A stretch of DNA of 64,000 nucleotides from Symmetrospora coprosmae. Its lineage: Eukaryota; Basidiomycota; Cystobasidiomycetes; Symmetrosporaceae. A model generated the notes under the pieces. The model was not told where the DNA came from and did no database searches. It saw only the letters and a list, made by a program, of their open reading frames with translations. Shown here in pieces: positions 36,060-45,825 of the stretch; position 1 is the stretch's first letter, and each line of letters opens with the position of its first letter. The position numbers and the translations under genes were made by a program. Location: the NCBI GenBank assembly GCA_008802785.1, contig VUYT01000039.1:95673-159672 (forward strand). The letters are read 5' to 3'.

Positions 36060-37862
36060 CTAGAGCGCCTGGATCTGCTGCAAGAGGAACTGCTTCTCGT
36101 CCTGCGAGCAAAAGTGAAATATATCAGTCTCGATTGGTTGGGCACGACGGGGATAGGATGAGACTCACGTTGAATTGCTCATCTGGCAGGAACGGGACGC
36201 GTGGAGCCGCATGGTCAGCCTCTGCGAATGAAAGTGACCTCGTGAGCCAGTACCGGACGCGCTCACCATCCCGATCGTTGTGGAAGCCCTGCAAGAAGCT
36301 GATGAGCTTTGTCTTGTTCCGACGGAGGATGCTCTCGATATGCGCCGGTTTCCTCGGGTTCGCGACGAAGACCTGCGTGGGCAAGGCGAGAGTGTGAGTA
36401 GCTGAAGAGCAGATGCCCGTAACATCGTGCCGACCGCACCTTGAAGACGTGGAACGCCTCGAACTGGATATTCTTGCTCTTGTCCCGCAGCAGGTTCATC
36501 ATTGTCTTCAGGTTCTCCTCGGACGAGATGTACCGCGTCATGACGTTGAAATTCGTCCGGTCGAGCAGGATCTCGCCTAGCAGCTTGAGCGACTGCCGCT
36601 TCGTCACGTAATTGTCGGACGAGACTAGAATGGCGTATTGCGTAAAGAACTGGAAAGAATGGAATGGGAGAGCTCAGAGTCGCGTCGAGTAAGTAGCGTG
36701 CGTGAAGATCAGCTGACCTCATCATAGTTCTTGTCGAGAAAGTCGGCCACCATTGGCTTGTGCCTCGTTAGCAGTTCCTGCGAGAGCGGGGGAGCAAGGT
36801 CAGCACGAGCCTGCTTTCCGGATGTCCCGCTGGTAAGCTGCACCCCACCTTGAAGTTCGCCTGCGCATCGCATGCTATCCCGAATGTCGTCTTGTCGATG
36901 TAACCGATGAAGTCGTACAGCCTATCCGAATGTAGAAGTGACTTGGCGAGCGGCTCATGCCGGAGCATTTCGTGCAGAATCATTCCTGTATTGAGCGCGA
37001 CTTCGGCGTTCTCGTATCTTCGACCAACAACGAGGGCAGACGTTAGCTGGACGAACTCGTTGCATGGTCTATGCAGAGTAATGCGGGACCTACCCCTTCA
37101 ACGCCGCCAACACGACGTCCGGCTTCGAGCTTAGATACTCGACTGTCGGCAAGCGCGTCCCTATTTGCCGGCGTAGCAGGTGGTTGAAGATCTGTGCGAC
37201 GTCCTTCCGCGCCTGTAGAAGCGGGCGATACACAAGGGAAGCGCGTCAGCCCGCTCGCATCGTAGTCCTGTTCAGGCGCGCTGCCATCGCCGTTCGGGGA
37301 GCCCACCTCGAATTCGAAGCGCCACATATTAGTGACGAGCAGATGGAATAGATCATTCGAATATGATTCTTGGGCAAGCTGTGCGACCAGCTCGGGTTGC
37401 GGGGCGGTCTCTGCGCATGTCCAGAGGCAGCGACGACAGGAGGAGGACGAAGCACGTGAGTTTGGGTTACGGTGGCCGATGGTACCCTCGGACACCGTCT
37501 CTGGCCAGGCTGTGGCAGTGTGTCAGCCGCCTCAACGCACCTCCTTCGCCGTACAGGATTGCCTTGACTTGGGTCAGCGTCTTGGAGATGTCCTCTGTGG
37601 CCTGATCCAGCGGGGAACGAGCGGGCGTCCAGACAGACGGAGAGAGAGAAGGGTTGCAGACGATCAGTCTGCAGTCCACCTCACACAGGCACCAGGTCCG
37701 GCGAGCACCCAGCACCGGCTTCAGCATTGCGTCAATAGAGCGGTGACCCACCTTCCGCCGTGTCTCGCTGCCTGGATAGCCCGCATCGAGCTTGCCTATC
37801 GATTCCCGGAGCGCCCGTACGAGCTCAGGGGGCGACCGCGTCTTGCTTCGCCAGAAAGCCAT
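36060..37862 (-). CDS. HYM1: Mo25/Hym1 (CAB39) scaffold protein
   Basis: The ATG at 37862 gives [20 protein letters not shown], the typical Mo25 start. The armadillo-like helical repeats follow: [17 protein letters not shown]-type, [120 protein letters not shown] and [21 protein letters not shown] 14-nt exon (36169-36182) encodes the stretch linking NDRD to [13 protein letters not shown], with the stop at 36060. Mo25 stabilises Ste20/GCK-type kinases and in yeasts works in the RAM/MOR polarity network. About nine exons are implied; the length, near 330-340, is normal. Confidence 0.95.
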
Positions 37863-38619
37863 CGCAGCGTGTGAGGGGGTTTGCGTCTGCTACGGCGTCG
37901 TGCTCCGTACAAGTGCCCTCTATGGATGATGAATCTGCCGTGTCCTGACCTTGAGCGGGTGTGCTGGCCTGGCCCTGGTCGCGTGCTGCCCTGCTGCCCC
38001 TTTCAGGTCCGACCGACGACCGACCGGGCTCAGTCCGTCTTGTGCCAGTCACAAGGGCCTGCACTGGAGCGCGACTACGAGTACGCTGGCTCGACAGAAG
38101 TCCTACGTAGAACTGATCACTATGAGCCGCTGCGATTTAGTGGGTGGACGGGCAGGCGAGAGAGAAGGAGGTGCCAGATGAGGGGACTGTCACCGAGCGA
38201 GCGGAGGGCTGCAGCGAAGGCGTCGCGTGAAATCACGATTTCGGGTACGGAAAGAGACAGAAAGGCTTTGCAAGATCCAGGACGTCTCCTCGCCAGAGGA
38301 AGGAACCACATTCAAGCTTTATTCACGCACGCGATGGTTCGCGGCGCTTCACTCCGCCCAGCCAAGCCGTCCCATGACGCAAAGAGGGGTCGACAGACGT
38401 CCCGTTCAGTCGTCCCCACTCGAACCCCTGGCGATCCTATTGCTACACGTTACTCATACAGCCTTGTACGACTTGTACGGCCTACTGCACTCATCGACGT
38501 ACGCGTGTATGCGGGCTTCCGCCACGGCCGAGTAAAAGGCAAATCACTGCGATTCACAGAGGTCCACGTCATGCCCTGTGGATTGTCCAAGAGACTGGCT
38601 TTGTATACTGTCTGCCAGG
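37863..38619. promoter_or_regulatory. Intergenic: upstream region of Mo25/Hym1
   Basis: Lies between the Mo25 start and the Skt5 stop, both on the minus strand. A 249-codon plus-strand frame (37881-38630) runs across it and into the last Skt5 exon. It shows no domain and is treated as chance. Confidence 0.45.
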
Positions 38620-41531
38620 TCAGCAGATGACGCATTCATCCTTTGCCTGCTGCCGCGTCGGACGCGCCGCCTGTCCGGCCTTCTTGTTGCCGAGCTTCTT
38701 GAGCTCGCTCAGCCGCTGCATGGCCCGGCGATTTCCAGATGCTGCGAACAGAGCAGAGCCATATGGCAGGTGTCAGCCTAGGGCACTGTATGTTCTGTCA
38801 ATGGGAGGCAGGAGGCGTTGCTTACCGGCCGCTCGCAGGTACCACATTTTGGCTTCGTCCAGGTCGGCCTTTACGCCGATGCCGATCTCTGAATAGTATC
38901 TGTGAAGCGGCGTGGTGTCAGGGGGCTTGTCTGGCAGACCCTCATGTCAGCATTGCGCCTATACTCACCCGACTGCATATTCAGCCTTGCTCAGGCCCTT
39001 GTTGGCCGCGCGGCGCGCCCACAGGTAGGCTTCGCTGTCGCTCTGTTTCAAGACTCTGTGAAACGGACAGTGGAGGAACATGCGTAAGCGCATGCTGTGC
39101 AGTGCCCTTCGAAAATAGCGCATCAAACGACACGCGGTCAGATGGCGGCGCTCGGACTCACTCTGGACTTCCGGCTAGCGGCATCGATAGTCACCTCCGT
39201 CAGCATTGCTATTCCGCCCAACGAATGCCGATAGTGCACACTCACTGAGGTACCATCCACTGAGAGCCAGCTCGCTCTCGGCGTGCTGCTTCTCCGCTGC
39301 GCGCTAAAAGGCAAACACGCTCATCGCAACGTCAGTCTCGACATAGCATGCCGTGGCGATCCGCGCTGCGCTGCACCTACCGTATACCAGGCTATGCTGC
39401 GTCTCGGATCGACCGGACATGTCAAGCTGCCGTACTCATAACAGCTTCCAAGCCTGTACTGGCTCGGCGGGTGGCCGAGCTGGGCTGCCTGGGTGTACAG
39501 CTCCCTCGCCTGCGGCTCGTCCCGCACGACGGGGAGCGGTATTGGCTGTCCTTCCTTTGTAAACTCCTGCTGCTTCTCGTAAAGGGCTGCGAGCTCGTGC
39601 AGGGCGTGCGGGTTCTCCTCGTCGGCCTGCCCCGCGGCCTTCTTGAGCCACGTCACGGCCTCGCGCGGGTTGCGCTGCTGGCCGAGCAGCCCGCCGAGGA
39701 GAATCATGCCGAGCTTGTACATGCCCGCCGTGTCGCCCAGCGACGACGCCTTCCTGTAAAATAGAAATGCGCGGTTCGGGTCGCGCCGCGTCCCCGCGCC
39801 GACCTCATTGCATACGGCCGTGCGGTACGTCGCGGCAGGATGGTTCTGCTTGCTCGCCTGCACGTACAGATTGTACGCCTTTTCGTGGTCCACGGCCAGG
39901 CCGAGCGCGCCATGCCCTAAGCAGTTGGCGAGGAAGAACTGCGCGTCGGCGTACGCGGGCTTGCCCAGCCCGCTGCCCTGCGTAGCGAGCCGCTTGATGA
40001 GCTTGAGCGCCTCCTGCAGCAGGCTGTCTCTGTACTTTTTGACGCTCTTGGCGTCCTCGACGACCCCGCCCTGCTGCGTCGCCACGGCGAGCCTTCTCGC
40101 CGCTTCAATGAGGAACCGCGCAAAGTTGAACTGCGTCTCTGGATCCGGGTCCGACTTGATCCGGTTCCGGTAGTCGTCCACGGCCTGCTTTGTGATGGGC
40201 TGCGAGCGGTCCCGGTCCGATGTCCCAGACTTGGTCGAGGCGGTCGTGCGGGCGCGCGATAGGGAAGGAGGCTGCTGGTGCTGTGGGGGCGGAGGCATTG
40301 ACTGATGCGGTACGTGAGGCGGCGGAAAGACTTCTTGCTGATGCTGCTGAGGGTAGCCAATCTGCGGCATGTACTGCACCTGCTGCTGCTGCTGGTGGTG
40401 GTGTTGCGGGGCGGCGTAATTAGGATCCTCGTAATACCCTCCCGGACCTTGCATTGGATAACCCTGCTGTTGCTGCTGAGCATATGGGTCGCCGTACTGA
40501 GCCGGATCGGCATACTGACCCGGCTCGGCATACTGCTGTGAGTGGCCGTAGAAATCTGACCCGGGCGGAGGATGTTGTTGCTGGTAGGGGTAGTACTGTC
40601 CGGTATTGGGGTCGTAGTAGCCATCATTTGGATCGCCGTATGGAGGTTGGCCAGGGTGCTGTTGACTGTGCTGCGGTTGCTGCTGGTACGGGTCCTGACC
40701 GTAGTAGCCGCCGGGGCCTCCCCCGGCCTGTGGATCTTGCGGGTGCGGGTAGTAACCCTGCTGCGAGGTGGAAGCATACATGGACGGATCAAAGTCCGCG
40801 CCGTACTCTGACTGGGGTTGGTGCGGTCCTCCGGGCGCGGCCATCCCCTGCTGGTACGCCGCGTTCGGATCCCCTCCTCCTGGCGCGCCGCCGTACGGCA
40901 GCTCGCTCCCTTCGTACGACGCTCTGGACGGCGGGAGCGAGTATGGCGATCCCTGCTGGGATCGTGAGGGTACGCGTCCGACACTGTGTATGCTCGCAGG
41001 CTGGGATGGCCGCCTTTGCCGGTCTCCTGGGTGGCCCCCCTGTCCGCCCGGTCCACCGTTGCCGTTGCCGTTGCCGCCGCCAGCTGGGTCGTTCAGGTTC
41101 ATCTGCGAGAAGCTGAGCGAGTCGACGCTGTGCTGTCGATGAGGCTGACTGCCCTCGTCTGCGGTCACGTTGATAATATGGGTCAGCGACTGTGTGTGCG
41201 TGTGTGCGTGTGTCCTGGCTGGAGTCGCGTGGAGAACCGGGGAGTCGCGCCGGCGGCCACCCCGGACTTACTCACCTCTGCTGTAGCCAGCACTGCCATT
41301 CTGCCTCGGATCATTGCTGCTCCTGTTTGAGCTGCTCTCGTAAGAGCCAGGCCGTCCCTGTGTCTGTCCCTGTCCTGACCCGCGCTGGTATCGCTTGCCA
41401 GCTGCAGCGAGGTCGTCCCGCCTGAGCTCGTTCAGCGAGCGCGACGAGGTGGACGTGGGGAACTGCCCTGGACCGCTGTCATTGATGTAATGCTGCTGCG
41501 ACGACGATGACGCCTCTGCTGCGTTGGCCAT
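38620..41531 (-). CDS. SKT5: Skt5/Chs4-type chitin synthase activator (Sel1 repeats, CaaX box)
   Basis: The start at 41531 (MANAAEASSSSQQHY) and a 100-nt-class intron lead into DEGSQPHRQHSVDSLSFSQM. The N-terminal 300 residues are low complexity, rich in Gln, Tyr, Gly and Pro. From ITKQAVDDYRNRIKSDPDPE onward come tandem Sel1 repeats: ADAQFFLANCLGHGALGLAV, HPAATYRTAVCNEVGAGTRR, SLGDTAGMYKLGMILLGGLL, LGHPPSQYRLGSCYEYGSLT and KAEYAVGYYSEIGIGV. The C-terminus ends KDECVIC, a CaaX prenylation motif (CVIC); yeast Skt5/Chs4 also ends in a CaaX box that is farnesylated. The protein activates and localises chitin synthase III (Chs3). A GT-rich microsatellite (about 41187-41214) lies in intron 1, and a GGGA repeat (about 41549-41577) lies just upstream of the start. 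Confidence 0.93.
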
Positions 41532-41548
41532 GTCTGTAAAGTGGGAGA

Positions 41549-41577
41549 GGGAGGGAGGGAGGGAGGGAGGGAGAGAG
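41549..41577 (+). repeat. (GGGA)n microsatellite between Skt5 and PMI start regions
   Basis: A tandem GGGA run sits in the 185-nt divergent region between the start codons of Skt5 (41531) and PMI (41717), close to the Skt5 ATG, so probably in its 5' leader. Confidence 0.8.
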
Positions 41578-41716
41578 TGGGATGTGCCTCTGAATCTGTC
41601 GGAGATGCGTCGATCAGGGCAACCAAGATGAAGTCCCTCCGCAACTGTGCTTCTCGACGACACCATCCCCCTCCCACCTCACCTTCGCACTATCGTATCT
41701 GCACTGCATTCGCAAC

Positions 41717-43414
41717 ATGCCCGCCGTCACACCAGTATTCGAAATCTACGGGGCCGCACAGAGCTACGACTGGGGCACCCTCGGCAGGGACGGCAGCAAG
41801 GTCGCCCAGTTCAGCAAGGCCATCCCCGGGTTCGAGTACAGTGAGAGCAAGCCATACGCAGAGGTGCGCGCTCTGCATGCCTTACATGTCGGCCGTGTGC
41901 TGATGCGGGCACAGTACACAGCTCTGGATGGGCACCCACCCGTCCCTCCCGTCCAAGCTCGCCTCGGACGGCTCGAGCTTGAAGGAGTACCTCGAGAAGA
42001 ACGACGCCCTGCTGGGCGACAAGGTGCAGCAGCACTACCAGGGCAAAGACCTCCCGTTCCTCTTCAAGGTCCTCGCCATTGGAAAAGCCCTGTCAATCCA
42101 GGCACACCCGGACAAGCAGCTCGCGAAGCGCTTGTTCAAGGAGCGGCCCGATGTCTACAAGGGTGGGTGATGCGCATGCGGGTGCGCGCGAACACGCTCT
42201 GCTCCCCAGGACTGACCTCCCTGTCTCTGCTCGTGTCCGTGCAGATGACAACCACAAGGTGAGGCTGCTGCTCTGCTCTGCTCTGCTCTGCTCTGCTCTG
42301 CTCCAGCCCCGGCTGCCCGCAATGCAAAGACGCGTCTAGTCGCGCTGCAGATGTATCTGACGCGCCCAATCACTCCAGCCGGAAATGGCCGTTGCCATCA
42401 GCGAGACGTTTGCCGGCTTCTGCGGCTTCCGCCCCTTGCCGCAGATTGTCGACTTCCTCAAGAGCGTCCCAGAGTTCTCTGCCGTCGTGGGCGAGGACGC
42501 GTCGGCCGCATTCACCTCTGCCGTGGCGAGCGCGTCCCCCTCGCTCGTCGAGCGCTCCCCGCCCGCCGAGTCGCCAAAGCCAGAGTACGCCGACCTGCAA
42601 AAGGCGCTCCGCGCCCTCTTCTCCGCCCTGATGAACGCCAACCCGGACGAGGCCGTCAAGCCCCAGCTGGCAAAGCTCGTCAAGCGCTACCAGAGCGAGA
42701 CAGGCAAGACGCACAGCAAGCACCTCGAGTACGGCACCATCGAGGAGCTCGTCCTCCGCCTCAATGAGCAGTTCCCAGAGGACGTTGGCGCATTCTGCTC
42801 CTTCCTCCTCAACGTCGTCGACCTCAAGAAGGGCGAGGCCGTCTTCCTGAAGGCCAACGAGCCGCACGCGTACCTGAAGGGCGGTGCGTTCAGGCTTTCT
42901 TCCGCCCTTCCCAATCGAGTCTGAGAGACAAGCTCATCAAGCCTGCGTCTCCTTCATTCTCACAGACATCATGGAGTGCATGGCGACGAGCGACAATGTT
43001 GTCCGCGCGGGTCTGACGCCCAAGCTGCGCGACGTGCCGACGCTCACGTCCATGCTCACGTACACGTACGGCCCGTCCGACTCGCAGCTCATGGCGCCCA
43101 AGCCGTTCCGCTCCCCCTCAAAGTACACGACCGAGTACAATCCGCCCATCGAGGAGTTCTCGGTCCTCCTCGTCGACACGACGAAAGCGGGCAAGGACGA
43201 GGCAGAGGCAGAGGTGCATGCGCCGGTCGACGGACCAAGCATCATCATCGTCACGGAGCTCCCGGAGCAAGGTGCAAAGCTCTCGTATGGCAAGAGCGGC
43301 GAGAACATCAAGCTTACCCACCAGGGACAGACGCTGTTCGTCGGAGCTGGGACAGAGATCCAGTTCCACGGCAAGCTCGTCGCATACCGCGCGTACGTCG
43401 AGGTCGACAACTGA
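41717..43414 (+). CDS. PMI40: Mannose-6-phosphate isomerase (type I)
   Basis: Five exons (41717-41863, 41922-42162, 42245-42258, 42379-42883, 42966-43414) sum to 1356 nt, 451 residues. The enzyme interconverts fructose-6-phosphate and mannose-6-phosphate, feeding GDP-mannose for glycosylation and cell-wall mannan, and uses zinc. Motifs in order: YGAAQSYDWGTLG, PYAELWMGTHPSLPS, FKVLAIGKALSIQAHPDKQL with two zinc ligands (Q and H of IQAHPD), DDNHKPEMAVAISETFAGFC with the Glu ligand, YLKGDIMECMATSDNVVRAG, GLTPKLRDV and PKPFRSPSKYTTEYNPPIEE. Exon 3 is only 14 nt and encodes the centre of the DDNHK motif. The intron after it carries a CTCTG microsatellite. All catalytic motifs are intact. Confidence 0.96.
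42266..42302 (+). repeat. (CTCTG)n microsatellite in a PMI intron
   Basis: About seven tandem CTCTG/CTGCT units follow the 14-nt exon, inside the intron that ends before the PEMA-encoding exon. Confidence 0.85.
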
Positions 43415-43664
43415 CTAGATGGTCTGAGCACTCTAGTGGAGAGGAACAGCAGGCTGTAGATGCTACGTCCCATCGGACCTTACTTCGCTTATACTGTGCA
43501 TTCGTGATGCAACGGACACTATGCTCTTCAACTTGTGACGTCTCATCTTTGCAAGCGAATCGGATCTAGTACAGATGGGTCACGAAGCACCTCGACTGGT
43601 AGATTAGGGTATAACAGAAGGCGCTGAATGACGCGAAAGCGAGTCACAGCAGAAGTGCTGCGCC

Positions 43665-45476
43665 TTACTTCCTAGGCTGCTTCTTCTTGTTCTTCCTGTC
43701 GGCATTGGCCTGCGCAACGAGGCGCTCCATCTCTCTGCGCTCCTCGTCCGTCTCGTCCACCTCTGCCTTTGCGAGGATGGTCCCGAGAGTGAGGATGGCC
43801 TTTGCGCGGATGACGAGCTGGACCTCGGAGAGGTTCCGGTCGCTCTGCTTGGATAGGACACCGTCGACGACCTGGCGGAGGATGCCCGCAACCTCGAACT
43901 TGGTGCCTTTCCAGGTGACGAGCATCATCTTGCCCATGAAGGCCTCCTCGCGCTGCGCCTGCTCGGCGTCCTGCCCTTCCTTCTCCATCTCTGCCATGCT
44001 GCTCTGCAGGTCCATGGTCGTCGACAGGAAGCTGTAACCTTCCTTGATGGTCGCGCCTTTGTCCTTCATGCGGCCCCACCAGCTAGGGATGCCGAGGAAG
44101 TTGCTGAGCGCCGTCTTGTGCGTCTTGAGGTACGCCGTGGCCTTTTGCACGTAGATCTGCCCGATGAGGTGGCACAGCTCGAGGCCAAACGACTGCCCTT
44201 TGAGGTCGTCAATCTCGTCGCGCATCCGCGCCTCCCACTTCTGGCATTCTGCATCCGACGGGTCCCCGGGCTTCGCGCTCTGGCAGTACGGCCGGATCCG
44301 GTCTTTGAGCTTGTCCGTGAGCATGGCGATCCGCTCAATCTCGTTCTTGCGCCGCTCGTCGTACAGCGCGTCCATCTGCTTGCGCTGCTCGACCGAGAGC
44401 TTGGGCTTGCCGCCGGGCTGTCCTGGCTTTTCCGCACCGCCCGCAGGTGTGGCGGCGTGGCTGTGCTGTCCATGGCCGTGCTTGTGCACGTCGGTCGAAG
44501 TGAGCGGAGGGGAAGTGCCATCTACTGATGTAGCTGCTGGGGCCGTGCCTGAAGCAGCGGCGGCCGTGGTACCAGAAGTAGATGCACCTGGCGCCGGAGC
44601 CGCTGCTGCCGGCGTCCCTGTCGCAGTTTGTGTCACGTTGTGCTTCTCCGCGGCTGCTGGAGTGGTGGCGAAGACGGCTCCTGTAGTGGTGTCCGAGACG
44701 GCCGGTGTCGCCGTTGCTGCATCACCCCCTTCGCCAGCCATCTCTGCTCGCATTGCCTCCTTCTCCTCCTCGGTCATCGAGATGTCCATGGCCTTGGTGA
44801 AGTCCTTGCCCATGCTGTGAGGCATCGCGCGAGGCACAAGTCTGGTGCGTCAGTCCTGTCCCTGCATAGCTCGGAGAATCGCACTCATATCGCACCTGAT
44901 CTCCCCAATCCAGTGGTAGAATCGCTCGCCACCAAACAGCTGGGCAAAGAGCTGGCCCGGGTCCATGAACCCGGCTTCAGGGGTGGACTGGTCGCTCTTC
45001 TTGCCATAGCGGTCGTATGCACCACGCAGGTCAGAATCCGAGAGAATCTGGTACGCCTCTCCAATCTCTTGGAAGCGCTGCTCGGCGTTCGGGTCGTCGC
45101 GGTTGCGGTCTGCCGGGATTTCAAAGGGGCGGGAGGGGACGTCAGAGTGCGCGATTCCATGAGGTGGTGCAGATTGGGCCTGTCGGAGCTGCGGGAAGCG
45201 CACCTGGGTGGAACTGCGGATTTGGGGACAACGCAGCCGTGTCAGTCCGAGTGACACCGACGCGCTTGCAGACCCGGACCCGCCCGAGTTGCCCGGCCCA
45301 CCCACCTTGAGCGCCGCCTTTCTGTACGCGGTCTTTATCTGAGCGTCTGTCGCGTCTGCTCTGACGCCCAAGAGCTCATAGTACCCTGTATCCTTGACGG
45401 GGGCGCCATCCCTCGAGAGGTTGGCACCGGTCGTCGGGGCGGCGGTGCCACCAGCGGCTGCCGAAATCTCTGCCAT
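43665..45476 (-). CDS. CAJ1: Caj1/Djp1-type J-domain protein (DnaJ-X)
   Basis: Four exons (45476-45306, 45213-45204, 45109-44896, 44814-43665) sum to 1545 nt, 514 residues. The J domain, KDTGYYELLGVRADATDAQI then AYRKAALKFHPDRNRDDPNA and EAYQILSDSDLRGAYDRYGK, depends on a 10-nt exon that supplies FHPD, the tripeptide that stimulates Hsp70 ATPase. MDPGQLFAQLFGGERFYHWI and ISMGKDFTKAMDISMTEEEK follow. A Thr/Ala-rich linker separates this from the DnaJ-X domain (RKNEIERIAMLTDKLKDRI, ELCHLIGQIYVQKATAYLKT, FLGIPSWWGRMKDKG, MGKMMLVTWKGTKFEVAGIL, LSKQSDRNLSEVQLVIRAKA). The C-terminus is basic (NKKKQPRK). Caj1 and Djp1 are cytosolic; Djp1 assists peroxisomal import. Neither specific role is proven here. 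Confidence 0.92.
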
Positions 45477-45825
45477 GCTGCGATGAGGATATGACGGTGG
45501 TGTTGCTGCTGTGCTGTGAGAATGCTGTTCAGACAGTGCTCGCTGTTGTTGCTGTTGTAAGCAGAGCAGAGCCGTGCCAAGGGCTGCGCGACTCCCAAAA
45601 AAAGCGTGCACCCCGTATGAGCTGGCGATGACGATGGAGACCAAGGACGCGGCACCACCGCACCAGCTGCAAGATGGAAGCACATACTGGAAGGGCGGGA
45701 AGCTCCCATCCATAGCACAGCAGACTGCTGTAGTAATTGTGCAAACTGTCTGTGCAAGCCCGCCTCGCCTGCTGGATGCGCTGAGGCTGCCTGGCTCGCT
45801 CGCTCTTGTTCTCCCTCCGCACGCC
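45477..45825. promoter_or_regulatory. Divergent promoter between the J-protein and Tul1-like genes
   Basis: The start codons are 349 nt apart and face away from each other. The segment carries CTG/GTT-rich short repeats near 45500-45560. No discrete element was recognised. Confidence 0.5.

Noticed and set aside
37881-38630. 249-codon plus-strand ORF between Mo25 and Skt5
   Set aside because: It runs into the Skt5 last exon on the opposite strand and has no recognisable motif; best explained as chance in GC-rich sequence.
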